Below are positions 49,811 through 58,972 of a DNA stretch of 64,000 nucleotides, piece by piece; the first letter of the stretch is position 1, and each line of letters begins with the position of its first letter. Made by a program: the position numbers and the translations under genes. The notes under the pieces were generated by a model that saw only the letters and a list, made by a program, of their open reading frames with translations, searched no databases and was not told the origin of the DNA. Origin of the DNA: Vreelandella neptunia (GTDB lineage: Bacteria; Pseudomonadota; Gammaproteobacteria; Pseudomonadales; Halomonadaceae). Location of the stretch: positions 1-64,000 of the forward strand of contig NZ_JAKVTW010000002.1 in the NCBI RefSeq assembly GCF_022489065.1, read 5' to 3'.

Positions 49811-49831
49811 AAATCTATCATAGATCTATCA
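49811..49831. promoter_or_regulatory. Direct repeat in the lacI/iolE2 divergent promoter
   Basis: Two copies of ATCTATCA separated by TAG in an AT-rich 76-bp gap. With the upstream ATATCATAAA they may form a LacI-type binding region. Confidence 0.35.
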
Positions 49832-49855
49832 AATGGCAACGGTGAAGAGATCAAC

Positions 49856-50776
49856 ATGACCCAAAAGATAGCCGACCTGTTAATACCCCATCAGCTACAA
49901 CTGGGTATTAACCCGTTGAGCTGGACCAATGATGTTATCGAAGAGTTTGGTAATGAAACGCCAGTTGAGACCTTCCTTCGCGAAGCCGCCGAGTGTGGCT
50001 ATCAGGGGGTGGAAATGGGCCGAAAGTTTCCAAGGGAGTCAGCACGGCTAACCTCTTTGTTAAACGAGTATAACCTCTCGCTCGCCAGCGGCTGGTACTC
50101 CGGCTTTCTGGCCGAGCGCGATGTAGAAATCGAACTTGAAGAAGTCGCGGCCCATGCCGAGTTGCTCGCTGCCTGCGGCGCCCGGGTAATGGTGTATGGC
50201 GAGTGTGGGCTGATGCCGGGCGACGACCCGTTGAATGCTCCGTTATCCCAGACGCCCGTTGTCTCTCAGGCGGGCTGGCAGGCTTATGGTGAACGCATGA
50301 CGCGCTTTGCGGAAACCCTCAAGGCCCGCCACGGTATCGCGCTTGCTTACCATGCTCACCTGATGATGGTAGTGGAAAGTGAAGAGGAGATCGATTCACT
50401 CATGGCCAATACCGGTGACGCTGTTGGCCTTTTGTTCGACGCTGGCCATGTGGTGGCGGGGGGCGGTGACTTGGAAAGGCTGTTGGCGCGTCACGGCAAG
50501 CGTATCAACCATCTCCACTTTAAAGACATTCGGCGTGACGTGATGGCGAAGGTACGCCAAGACGATATTAGCTTCAACCAAGGGGTGCGTGACGGCATGT
50601 TCACTGTACCGGGGGATGGCTACTTGGACTTCTCGCCACTGATCGATTTTGCCACTAACAGTGATTATCAAGGCTGGCTAATCGTAGAGGCTGAGCAAGA
50701 CCCTTCCAAAGCACCGCCCAAAGAGATGGCCACGCTTGCCTACCGCCACCTCCACCAGCTGCTGGCGCGGCGCTGA
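49856..50776 (+). CDS. iolE: Second IolE-type inosose dehydratase
   Basis: The 306-aa product shares the IolE layout with the enzyme at 21364: LGINPLSWTNDVIEEFG, GYQGVEMGRKFP, YHAHLMMVVES, LLFDAGHVVAGGG, HLHFKDIRRDVM and MFTVPGDGYLDF...VEAEQDPSKAP. It is clearly more divergent than a recent duplicate. It heads an operon of three Gfo/Idh/MocA dehydrogenases, so it may act on an inosose made from another inositol isomer. Confidence 0.88.
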   Translation: MTQKIADLLIPHQLQLGINPLSWTNDVIEEFGNETPVETFLREAAECGYQGVEMGRKFPRESARLTSLLNEYNLSLASGWYSGFLAERDVEIELEEVAAHAELLAACGARVMVYGECGLMPGDDPLNAPLSQTPVVSQAGWQAYGERMTRFAETLKARHGIALAYHAHLMMVVESEEEIDSLMANTGDAVGLLFDAGHVVAGGGDLERLLARHGKRINHLHFKDIRRDVMAKVRQDDISFNQGVRDGMFTVPGDGYLDFSPLIDFATNSDYQGWLIVEAEQDPSKAPPKEMATLAYRHLHQLLARR

Positions 50777-50808
50777 ATAGCACACCACATTGCAACGGAG
50801 AGAAACCG

Positions 50809-51972
50809 ATGACCTCGACATTGAATATTGGATTGATTGGTAGCGGCTTTATGGGGCAGGCGCACGCCGATGCCTACCACCGTGCTCGGATGCTCTACCG
50901 CGATCTGCCGCTAACCCCACACCCCTACGCGATTGCTGACCAGGGGCAAGAGGCTGCAGAGGCCGCCCGCAGCCGCCTGGGGTTTGAGAAAGGCTATGGT
51001 GACTGGCGTGATCTGATTGCCGACCCTGACGTGGACGTGGTGGATATTACTTCGCCTAACGCGCTTCATCACGAGATGGCCCTGGCCGCCATTGCCGCTG
51101 GTAAACATGTTTATTGTGAAAAGCCGCTGGCCATGAATGATGACCAGGCCCGCGAAATGCACGAAGCGGCCGAACGTGCCGGTGTGAAAACCATGGTGGC
51201 CTTCAACAACATCAAGACCCCGGCAGCGCTGCTTGCCAAGCAGTTGATTGACGCGGGGGAGATTGGCCGTCCTATTCGCTTCCGCGGCACCTTTGATCAA
51301 GGGTTCTTCAATGCACTCGATCTTCCTTGGTCATGGCGCTGTTCTCGTGAAGGCGCAGGCACTGGGGCGCTGGGTGATCTTGGCGCTCACATCATCAGCG
51401 TGGCGCAGTTTCTAATGGGGGACTTTCAGGAAGTCAACTGCCAGGCCCAGACTCAAATTACCGAACGCCCCATGCCTTCCAGCGATGCGGGATACGCCAG
51501 CAAGGTGGAGGAGAACGCAGAAAGGCGCACTGTAGAGAACGATGACCAGACCCAGTCGCTGGTTAAGTTTACCTCTGGCGCGGCGGGTGTGATTGAAAGC
51601 TCTCGCGTCGCCGCAGGTCGCGTCTTCGGCGTCTATTGGGAAATATCGGGTACCGAAGGCACGCTGTACATGGACGGTGAGCGCTTCAATGAGTTGCAGG
51701 TGTTCCGTTTCAATGATGACAAACGTGACCGCGGTTTCAAGACACTACTGGCGGGCTCTCAGGTACCCCAGTACAGCGCCTTCTTCGGGTTTGACTTTGG
51801 CGGCGGTGGTTTGGGCTTTTTCGATATCAAAGTCATGGAAATTCATGACCTGATCCATGGCATCGCCGGGCAGGGCGACTGCTACCCCAACTTTGCTTTT
51901 GGCCGCGCCAACCAGCGCATTATTACCGCTATGGATGAATCAGCTCATAGTGGTCAGTGGGTGCGTATCTAA
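50809..51972 (+). CDS. Gfo/Idh/MocA-family oxidoreductase, 387 aa
   Basis: The N-terminal NAD-binding motif is GLIGSGFMGQAHADAYHRA and the catalytic motif is YCEKPLAMND. The C-terminal domain has TGALGDLGAHIISVAQFLMG with the conserved Asp/His pair. Length and the SGFMGQAHADAY opening resemble cyclitol dehydrogenases often found beside IolE and IolG. It could oxidise or reduce an inositol isomer or inosose. GGAG stands before the ATG. Confidence 0.85.
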   Translation: MTSTLNIGLIGSGFMGQAHADAYHRARMLYRDLPLTPHPYAIADQGQEAAEAARSRLGFEKGYGDWRDLIADPDVDVVDITSPNALHHEMALAAIAAGKHVYCEKPLAMNDDQAREMHEAAERAGVKTMVAFNNIKTPAALLAKQLIDAGEIGRPIRFRGTFDQGFFNALDLPWSWRCSREGAGTGALGDLGAHIISVAQFLMGDFQEVNCQAQTQITERPMPSSDAGYASKVEENAERRTVENDDQTQSLVKFTSGAAGVIESSRVAAGRVFGVYWEISGTEGTLYMDGERFNELQVFRFNDDKRDRGFKTLLAGSQVPQYSAFFGFDFGGGGLGFFDIKVMEIHDLIHGIAGQGDCYPNFAFGRANQRIITAMDESAHSGQWVRI

Positions 51973-51997
51973 GCCGGGCAGCAAGAAGGAAAGCGCA

Positions 51998-53155
51998 ATG
52001 ACGACACACAAGATTCGTGTAGGCATGGTGGGCGGCGGGCCGGGGGCGGGGATCGCCAAAGCACATCGTATGGGCATGCGCCTAGATGATCGCTATGAAC
52101 TGGTGGCAGGTGTTTTCTCACGCTCGCTAGAGAAATCGCAGCAGGCCGCAGTCGAGCTGGGGGTTGACCCAGACCGTGTTTACGAAAGCTATGAGCAGAT
52201 GGCTCTACAGGAGAGCGCTCGGGAGCGTGGTATCGAGGCGGTGGTGATTGTCACCCCTAACGATAGCCACTTCCCGGTAGCGTGCGCTTTCCTGGAGGCC
52301 GGCATTCACGTGATTTGCGATAAGCCGATGACCGGCGACCTCGACGAGGCGGAGCGCCTGCATGACATTGCTGAATCGAGGGGACTCGTGTTTGCCCTAA
52401 CCCACAATTACAGCGCCTATGCCATGGTACGTGAGGCAGCCCACCTTGTGCGCGCAGGTGCGCTGGGCGAGTTACGCATCGCCATGGTGGAGCACGCCTC
52501 CGGCTGGGCTTGGACAAGCGTAGAGGACGATCTCAATAACAAGCAGGCCGCCTGGCGTCTAGATCCCGCACAGTCTGGCACCACCAGCCTGATTTCCGAC
52601 TTGGGCACCCATGCTCATCAACTGCTGCGTTTCGTGAGCGGCCAGGAAGTCACTGAAGTGTCGGCGGAATTAAACACCTGCGTGCCAGGCCGACGAGTAT
52701 TTGATGATGCGCAACTGCAGGTACGCTTGGCTAACGGGGCGCGCGGATCTCTTTGGGTCAGCATGGCGGCAACAGGTCACGAGCACGGCTTACGCTTTCG
52801 CCTATTTGGCGATAAGGCGTCCCTTGAGTGGTGCCAGATGGATCCTCACTACCTCACCCTAAACTATCCAGATGGTCGGCGTGAAACACGCGTGCAGGGG
52901 CATGATAGCCAGAGCGATGACCAAGCCCGATTGACGCGGATAGGGTTGGGTCACCCTGAGGGGTTTATCGAGTCTTTTGCCAATCTTTATAGCGACATTG
53001 CCGATGTGATCGAGCGCTATCGCGATACCGCCCAGTCTGCCTGCCAGGATCGACCGCTTCCAACCAGCCGCGATGGCCTCTTGGGCGTACGCTTTGTTAA
53101 GGCGGTGGATGAATCTCATAACGCCCAGGGGCGTTGGGTAAGCATTGCGCTTTAG
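51998..53155 (+). CDS. Gfo/Idh/MocA-family oxidoreductase, 385 aa
   Basis: The product has VGMVGGGPGAGIAKAHR for NAD binding, ICDKPMTGD in place of the common CEKP motif, and SDLGTHAHQLLRFVSGQEV. The ATG at 51998 follows AAGGA; a longer frame would run deep into the preceding gene. It belongs to a longer branch of the family found in inositol and sugar clusters. Substrate unknown. Confidence 0.84.
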   Translation: MTTHKIRVGMVGGGPGAGIAKAHRMGMRLDDRYELVAGVFSRSLEKSQQAAVELGVDPDRVYESYEQMALQESARERGIEAVVIVTPNDSHFPVACAFLEAGIHVICDKPMTGDLDEAERLHDIAESRGLVFALTHNYSAYAMVREAAHLVRAGALGELRIAMVEHASGWAWTSVEDDLNNKQAAWRLDPAQSGTTSLISDLGTHAHQLLRFVSGQEVTEVSAELNTCVPGRRVFDDAQLQVRLANGARGSLWVSMAATGHEHGLRFRLFGDKASLEWCQMDPHYLTLNYPDGRRETRVQGHDSQSDDQARLTRIGLGHPEGFIESFANLYSDIADVIERYRDTAQSACQDRPLPTSRDGLLGVRFVKAVDESHNAQGRWVSIAL

Positions 53156-53181
53156 TTTAGTTTCAATAAGGAGGTATCTCT

Positions 53182-54174
53182 ATGCAGCGCTTTGCCTTGA
53201 TAGGGGCGGGTTTTATCGGCTCATTGCATGCTCGTAACCTGTTTCGTCACTCCAACGTATCGTTGGACTTTATCGCTGACATCGATGTGGAAAAAGCGCA
53301 GGCGTTGGCCGCTGAGCATGGTGCTCTGGCTATTAGTATCGACGAGGTATTCACCACCGAGATCGATGCCGTCTTGATTGCCTCATCGACCCCGACTCAC
53401 GCGGATTACGTTGAGCGGGCGGCCCATGCGGGAAAGGCGATCTACTGCGAGAAACCCATTGACCTGGACACTCGAAGAGCCGAGCAGGCAGTGACCGCCG
53501 TTCGCGAGGCGGGAGTGCCGCTGATGATAGGGTTTAACCGTCGTTTTGATGAAAGTCACGCCGCCCTCAAGGAAGTGGCGATGACAGGCGAGCTGGGAAA
53601 AATTGAGCTGGTGCAGATGACATGCCGCTCTCAGGAAACACCGCCCATGGCTTATATTAAAGCGTCCGGCGGGCAGATGCGTGATCAGGCGATTCACTTT
53701 TTTGATCTGCTCTGCTGGCTCACCGACGATGTACCGGTAGAAGTGCATGTGACCGGCGCAGCGCTGTCCGACCCGAGCATCGGGGAGGCGGGTGACGTGG
53801 ATACCTCGATTGCTACGCTGCGCATGGCCTCTGGTGCCCTGGTGCAGATCGATTGTACACGGCGCACCGGCTATGGCTACGACGAGCGCGTAGAATTGTT
53901 TGGTGCTGAAGGGATGGCCGAATCGCAGCGTCAACCCCATCGCCATCTTTCGATTTACAAAGGGAGTGAACAGATCAGTGATGGACTGCATGCTGATTGG
54001 CTCAAGCGCATAGAACCTACGTTCTACGCCGCGCTGGACACCTTTGTGCGTGGGCTTGATGGCGAACAGGTTGATTACCCAAATGCCGGTGCGGCGCTAC
54101 GTGCCCAGCGTATTGCGGATGCCGCCACGAAGTCGCTACAGACCCGTATGCCGGTCACATTGACGTGGGATTAG
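53182..54174 (+). CDS. iolG: Inositol 2-dehydrogenase-like protein
   Basis: The 330-aa product is a Gfo/Idh/MocA enzyme with LIGAGFIGSLHARNL, the catalytic YCEKPIDLD, NRRFDESHAALK and GGQMRDQAIHFFDLLCWL, the layout of bacterial IolG/IdhA. AAGGAGG precedes the ATG. It is the last dehydrogenase of the operon and a second candidate inositol dehydrogenase besides the one at 16182. Confidence 0.85.
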   Translation: MQRFALIGAGFIGSLHARNLFRHSNVSLDFIADIDVEKAQALAAEHGALAISIDEVFTTEIDAVLIASSTPTHADYVERAAHAGKAIYCEKPIDLDTRRAEQAVTAVREAGVPLMIGFNRRFDESHAALKEVAMTGELGKIELVQMTCRSQETPPMAYIKASGGQMRDQAIHFFDLLCWLTDDVPVEVHVTGAALSDPSIGEAGDVDTSIATLRMASGALVQIDCTRRTGYGYDERVELFGAEGMAESQRQPHRHLSIYKGSEQISDGLHADWLKRIEPTFYAALDTFVRGLDGEQVDYPNAGAALRAQRIADAATKSLQTRMPVTLTWD

Positions 54175-54225
54175 GCATTAAGGGTCGACCAAAGTATGGA
54201 ATGAAATATTTGCTATTAAAAATTA

Positions 54226-54241
54226 TAGAATATAAATTCCA
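54226..54241. promoter_or_regulatory. iol operator-like palindrome before the NCS1-type transporter
   Basis: TAGAAT-ATAA-ATTCCA, the reverse orientation of the pattern seen at 17329, 69 bp before the transporter start. A half-site TGGAAT lies at 54197-54202. Confidence 0.65.
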
Positions 54242-54309
54242 TGCAGTCTGATTGTTTACGCTTTAAAAACACTCAGTGCTTATAGCCCCAACAACAACAG
54301 GAGATGCGC

Positions 54310-56025
54310 ATGAGCACCCCAACCCCCGCGCTGTCGACGGCGGCAAGTGAGAGCGCTCCCTCATCAACACCACAACCGACAGGAGAATTTGAGCATCAGC
54401 GCATTCCGCCCAGCCATCAATTAAGCGGCAAGTACTTCCTGGGTTCATATGCAGGTGAACACGTGGCGGGCACCGAGTTTGTCATCGGCGCCTCGTTAGT
54501 CGCGTTGGGCGTTAGTACCAGTGACCTGCTGTGGGGGCTGCTCATTGGCAACCTCTTTGCTGTTCTTTCATGGGCTTGGATATGTAGTCCGGTGGCCGTA
54601 CGCTCGCGCATGACCATTTACTGGTATCTGGAGCGGCTGGCCGGTAAGCGCTTTTCGCTCATTTATAATCTTCTTAATGGTTTGATTTTTGCCGTGGTGT
54701 CGGGGGCGATGATTACGGTATCGGCGTCTGCCTTCCGGGTGGTAACGACCATACCGCCGCAAACCGCCTGGTACCCGCAGAGTATTAGTTTTGTTGCCCT
54801 GGTATTGTTTGTCGGCGCTATTACGGTATGGATGACCCTTAAAGGGTTCAAGCTGATCGCCAACTTTTCAACGGTCTGCTCACCTTGGATGGCCACCATG
54901 TTCCTGGCCAGTGGCGTAGTGACGGTGCCTATACTGCTGCACATGGGGGAATTAGACGGTTTAACGACGCTCACGGGTGTTGTTGACACCTTTGTCTGGA
55001 CTGGCGAAACGCCTGAAGGGACTGCCGGTATTTCGGTGTGGGTGATTGCCGCCTGGGCCTGGGGCGCCAACCTGCCCATGCATTTAGGGATGAGCGATAT
55101 GTCGATACTGCGTTTTGCGCGGAAGTCCTCGTATGGTTATTTCTCTGCGGCGGGGATGTACATTGGCCACTACATGGCGTGGGTTTGCGCTGGGTTGATG
55201 GGCGCTACCGCCGCACTGCTGGCAGGCTCTCAGCTAACCCAGATGGATCCAGGCGGTGTTTCCTTCCGGATTCTTGGCGCGATGGGGTTGATTGCGGTGG
55301 TCATCGCCGGTTGGACTACCTCGATTCCAAGTCTCTACCGTGCGGGACTTGCCTTCCAGGCGGTTTTCCCTGAGCAATCTCGCGCACGGGTAACCGCGAT
55401 TACGGGGTTGGCCACGACACTGATTGCTTGCTTCCCCTTCGTATTTACCCAGTGGCTCAATGTGCTTTCTTATTTCATCATGCTGATTGCCCCGGTGGGC
55501 GCCATCATTGCGGCGGAGCACTTCTTACTGCCCCGAATGAAGATCCGCCCTCTCTGGCGTGAGCATCAAGGGATGGCTCACAACCGCCCTGCATTTATGG
55601 CCTGGGGAATCGGTGTACTGGTCGGGGTAGCACTCCTGTTTGAAGGCTCGCTACACCTCTTTACGCTTTTTATACCTGTGTGGCTGACAAGCTTTATGGC
55701 TTACCCACTGCTGTGCCATTTTCAGGGGGATATTGCCAAAGAGGAGATCGATTTCTATCAGGCCGCGTATGGGCCAATTAACCCACCTGAGCTTCAGGGT
55801 ACCGATACGCCGGAACGCCTGCCGGTACAGCGGCGCAATCCCTGGTACTTTATAGCAGTGGCGTGTCTTGTGGTGATCCTGGGAGTAGCAGGTTGGTCTT
55901 GGATGCAAGGCGTGGATGCCACGGCGCATCTGGACACTTTCCAACTGCTTATTGTGGTGCCAACCGTGCTCTACTTTATTGCAGCTACCCTTTGGATGAA
56001 AAACCGTCGGGCCCCTCGGCATTGA
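54310..56025 (+). CDS. NCS1-type (purine-cytosine permease-like) transporter
   Basis: The 571-aa membrane protein has about twelve hydrophobic segments and an N-terminal polar region. GEHVAGTEFVIGASLVALGV, then LLIGNLFAVLSW, and AWAWGANLPMHLGMSDMSIL resemble the NCS1 nucleobase/cation symporter fold. The ATG at 54310 follows AGGAG with 7-base spacing; ATG 54304 is too close. It lies downstream of the dehydrogenase operon and has its own iol-type palindrome, which points to an inositol or inositol-derivative substrate instead of a nucleobase. The substrate is an inference. Confidence 0.82.
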   Translation: MSTPTPALSTAASESAPSSTPQPTGEFEHQRIPPSHQLSGKYFLGSYAGEHVAGTEFVIGASLVALGVSTSDLLWGLLIGNLFAVLSWAWICSPVAVRSRMTIYWYLERLAGKRFSLIYNLLNGLIFAVVSGAMITVSASAFRVVTTIPPQTAWYPQSISFVALVLFVGAITVWMTLKGFKLIANFSTVCSPWMATMFLASGVVTVPILLHMGELDGLTTLTGVVDTFVWTGETPEGTAGISVWVIAAWAWGANLPMHLGMSDMSILRFARKSSYGYFSAAGMYIGHYMAWVCAGLMGATAALLAGSQLTQMDPGGVSFRILGAMGLIAVVIAGWTTSIPSLYRAGLAFQAVFPEQSRARVTAITGLATTLIACFPFVFTQWLNVLSYFIMLIAPVGAIIAAEHFLLPRMKIRPLWREHQGMAHNRPAFMAWGIGVLVGVALLFEGSLHLFTLFIPVWLTSFMAYPLLCHFQGDIAKEEIDFYQAAYGPINPPELQGTDTPERLPVQRRNPWYFIAVACLVVILGVAGWSWMQGVDATAHLDTFQLLIVVPTVLYFIAATLWMKNRRAPRH

Positions 56026-56613
56026 TAGATGAATGAAGTGGCTCGATGCCCCTTGGGCCTGGATGTCTAGGGAAGCCGGAAGTAGAGTGCCGCAAAGTAT
56101 GTGGCGCTTTACTGCCACGGATCATTGTATAAACAGTGTAGCGAGCCCTAAGCAGTTTAGGCTGAGTGCGGTTATCGTCAATGCCGGTGTTGATGCGCTA
56201 GGACACACTATGTTTAACTGCATAGCCTCCATTTTTACTTGATAGAAAAAAGTGAACCGCGCCGGTTCCGGAGACCGGTTTGTTTGAGTCAGGCAGCTTC
56301 ACCCAACTCCTCCAATTGACGATAATACGTCTTTTCTCGTTCTGCTGGTGGAACGTTTCCGGTGGGTTCAAGCAGTCGGCGATTGTTGAACCAGTCAACC
56401 CACTCCAGCGTGGCATACTCAACAGCATCAAGCCCTCTCCATGGGCCACGATGATGGACAACCTCCGTTTTGAACAAGCCGATGATGGTCTCGGCCAGCG
56501 CATTGTCGTAGGAGTCGCCGGTGGTGCCTACAGAGGCATTGATACCCTCGTCAGCCATACGCTCGGTGTAGCGGATCGACAGATATTGGCTTCCTCTGAC
56601 GCCCTTCTAAGTG

Positions 56614-57693
56614 TCAAGTGGCGATTTGCGCCTGATTGATCTCCCGATGACGGCTGCGCAGCACATAATAAAGCTCCCGAGCAATATAGCGTTTCAGGCA
56701 TCGGATGGCTTCCAACTTGGAGTGGCCCTCTGCCACCCGCCGAGTAATATATGCCTGAGTATCAGCATCCAGGCGCAGTCGCCCGATGGCGATGATATGC
56801 AGTGCACTATTGGCAGCGCGATCGCCACCCCGATTGAGTCGGTGGCGCTGCGTCTTACCTGATGAGGCAGGAATAGGACTAACACCACATAGCGCTGCAA
56901 AGCTGGCTTCTGAGCCAAGGCGGTTCGGATTGTCCCCCGCCGTGATCAGCAACTGAGCTGCCGATTCATAGCCGACCGCCGTTCTTGACACCAGCTCTGG
57001 TGCCAACTCATCGACGATAGCCTTGATCATGACATCAAGATCGGCCACCTCGTCATGCAGCTCCAGGTAACGGCGAGCAAGAGATTTCAATGCGATGCGG
57101 TAGGCCATTGTGACGTCCCGATATCCACTCATATCAGGGCGCCATGCAGCCAGCGTTCGAATCAACTTCATCCGCGACATGTTGCGCAGCTGATCGCGCA
57201 GCTCTTCTGGTGCCGAGATCACCTGGGTCTGGATCATCTGAAGCGCCACACGGCGAGCAGCCACGGCGGTCTTCCGGCAGACCTTCAGTACGCGCAAAGC
57301 CTCAATCATGCCATCACGGGTCTTTGGGGTTACGGTACGGACGCCCGCATATGCCGCGTGGGCGGCATTCTCCGCATCAATGGTATCGTTCTTGCCACGC
57401 TTTCGGCGGACGGTCTTATCGGGTGTCGTGACCTCCAGGACAGTGATGCCGGTGCGCTGCAAGTAACGCAGCAAACCAGCCCCATAGGTCCCGGTGCACT
57501 CGATGCCTACGCGGCTGAGCTCACCGAAGCTACGCATCCAGGCGAGCATGGTCTTGTAGCCATGCCGGGTGGTCGGAAAGCTGGCGGTACCAAGCACCCG
57601 GTCATGTGTATCCACGACAGCGGCCACATGTAGATCTTTGTGGGTATCGACGCCCCCGACAATGTCATGGTGATCAATGTGATGCTGAGTCAT
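56614..57693 (-). CDS. IS110-family transposase (DEDD recombinase)
   Basis: The 359-aa product has the RuvC-like N-terminal domain with acidic residues in GGVDTHKDLHVAAVVD, VGIECTGTYG and GKNDTIDAENAAHAA. The C-terminal Transposase_20 domain has AAQLLITAGDNPNRLGSEAS, then FAALCGVSPIPASSGKTQRH and NRGGDRAANSALH with the conserved Ser. It appears intact. It starts about 300 bp inside the element, leaving a long non-coding leader. Confidence 0.93.
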   Translation of the reverse strand: MTQHHIDHHDIVGGVDTHKDLHVAAVVDTHDRVLGTASFPTTRHGYKTMLAWMRSFGELSRVGIECTGTYGAGLLRYLQRTGITVLEVTTPDKTVRRKRGKNDTIDAENAAHAAYAGVRTVTPKTRDGMIEALRVLKVCRKTAVAARRVALQMIQTQVISAPEELRDQLRNMSRMKLIRTLAAWRPDMSGYRDVTMAYRIALKSLARRYLELHDEVADLDVMIKAIVDELAPELVSRTAVGYESAAQLLITAGDNPNRLGSEASFAALCGVSPIPASSGKTQRHRLNRGGDRAANSALHIIAIGRLRLDADTQAYITRRVAEGHSKLEAIRCLKRYIARELYYVLRSRHREINQAQIAT

Positions 57694-57995
57694 GATGGCT
57701 CTCCAGACTATCTGTTCAAGGTGGCTTCACCAAGTGCGATAACCTGGACATGACAGTAACGAGACAGGCACCGAGAGTCAGGCCCTTCTTGGGTCACATG
57801 CATCGACGAGGTGAGCCCTCGCCGTCAGGTGCTCCCGGATCACCGACAGGTCCGTGGAAAGACACACTACCCGGGTCGATCAGAATGAGGGTCAGGAGAC
57901 CCGAGAACCCTTACGGCACCAGGTCCTTTCAGTATAGGTCGATCGCTATGTGAGTCAGGTCAACCCAGGAACACCTGGCATCTCTCAGTATTACT
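57694..57995 (-). ncRNA. Candidate bridge RNA region of IS110
   Basis: The 302-bp untranslated end lies 5' of the transposase, where IS110-group elements encode the structured bridge RNA that picks donor and target sites. The segment is rich in short GC inverted repeats such as GACCCGGG/CCCGGGTC-like words. I could not identify the guide loops by eye. Confidence 0.45.
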
Positions 57996-58165
57996 ATCAC
58001 TATGGTGGATCAACCCTTGTCTGTGTTTTCGTGCCCACAGAGCTTGTTCCAGAGCGTCCAGCACCAGTGCTGTTTTCATCGACGTCGCTACACGCCAACC
58101 TACGATACAACGTGCATAAATATTGACAACGAACGCAACGTAAACGAAGCCAGACCAGGTAGCGA

Positions 58166-58552
58166 GTAGAGTAAGAAGCAGGGCGTAGTCGTACTATTTC
58201 CTTGCTTCTCCTCTCCGAACCGTACGTGCACCTTTCAGCGCATACGGCTCTCCATTCAAGCGTGGCTAAAAGCCATGTTCAGCCCACAGACGCGGATGAA
58301 TCGGTTCGTGTTCCTCAACCTTTCCGTACTCAGCCTAGAGATGCATCTTGGCGTAACGGCTTCGCCTCACATCTCGTTTCCCACGGGTTACGTCACCCTG
58401 CCAGTGCACAGCAGGTCACCGCCGCTTCGGCTCAAGCTCTCTCACAGCAGAGAGCCGCCCTTCGCTGAGAACATCCTGTCTGACACGAAGGTATTCCAGT
58501 CATGCTTGTGCCCTTTCAACTGCTTCCCGCAGCCGTCAGGGTCGAGGCACAC
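58166..58552 (-). mobile_element. ORF-less group II intron inside IS3 orfB
   Basis: The 387-nt segment starts GTGTGCC (fits the GUGYG 5' consensus) and ends CTCTAC (AY 3' consensus) on the minus strand. Domain V is at 58217-58250: 34 nt, opening GAGCCG with the AGC triad, GAAA tetraloop-like centre, closing CGGTTC. Domain VI follows, with AGAAGCA pairing to TGCTTCT and an unpaired A seven bases from the 3' end (plus-strand 58172). Splicing would join TATG to TCGCTACC and restore TYVATWSGF. No maturase frame is present, and the length is short, so it is either a minimal or an internally deleted intron needing a maturase in trans. Confidence 0.8.
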
Positions 58553-58972
58553 CATAGGTAAAACCGGCCACCCAAAGCTGATTAGGACGCATGGCCGTAA
58601 AGTTACGTTTCACTAAATCAGGTGCTCGTTTCTGGCCTGGATCACTAATGGTCGTGAAGGGGCGTTGGCCTCGCACCACGCCGCGAATTCCCAGGCGGCG
58701 CATGAACCGTTCTACGGTGCAACGGGCAACATTAACGCCTTCACGACGGAGTTGCCGCCAGACCTTACGGGCACCGTAAACGCAGAAGTTTTCTTCCCAT
58801 ACTCGCTGGATCTCAGTCGTAAGAAACGCATCCTGCCGATATCGATCTGCCCGCCGTTCGGGATTGGCCTCCAGTGCATTGTGGTGGTAATACGTCGATG
58901 GGGCAATTGGCAGCTGGCTACAAATCGACTCGACCCCGAACTGAGCACGATGTTCGTCGATAAATGACACCA

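Larger units (their letters stand above)
56598..57995 (-). mobile_element. IS110-family insertion sequence
   Basis: The boundaries come from the interrupted IS3 gene: removing 1398 bp joins GCTTCCTCT to ATCACTATGG and restores HHSDRGSQY. A CT dinucleotide is present at both junctions (56596-56597 and 57994-57995), as expected for the core duplicated by IS110-type recombination. No terminal inverted repeats are seen, which is normal for the family. Confidence 0.85.

Noticed and set aside
58202..58616. Two plus-strand frames inside the intron region
   Set aside because: They run antisense through the structured intron RNA and show no protein family; no start signals.
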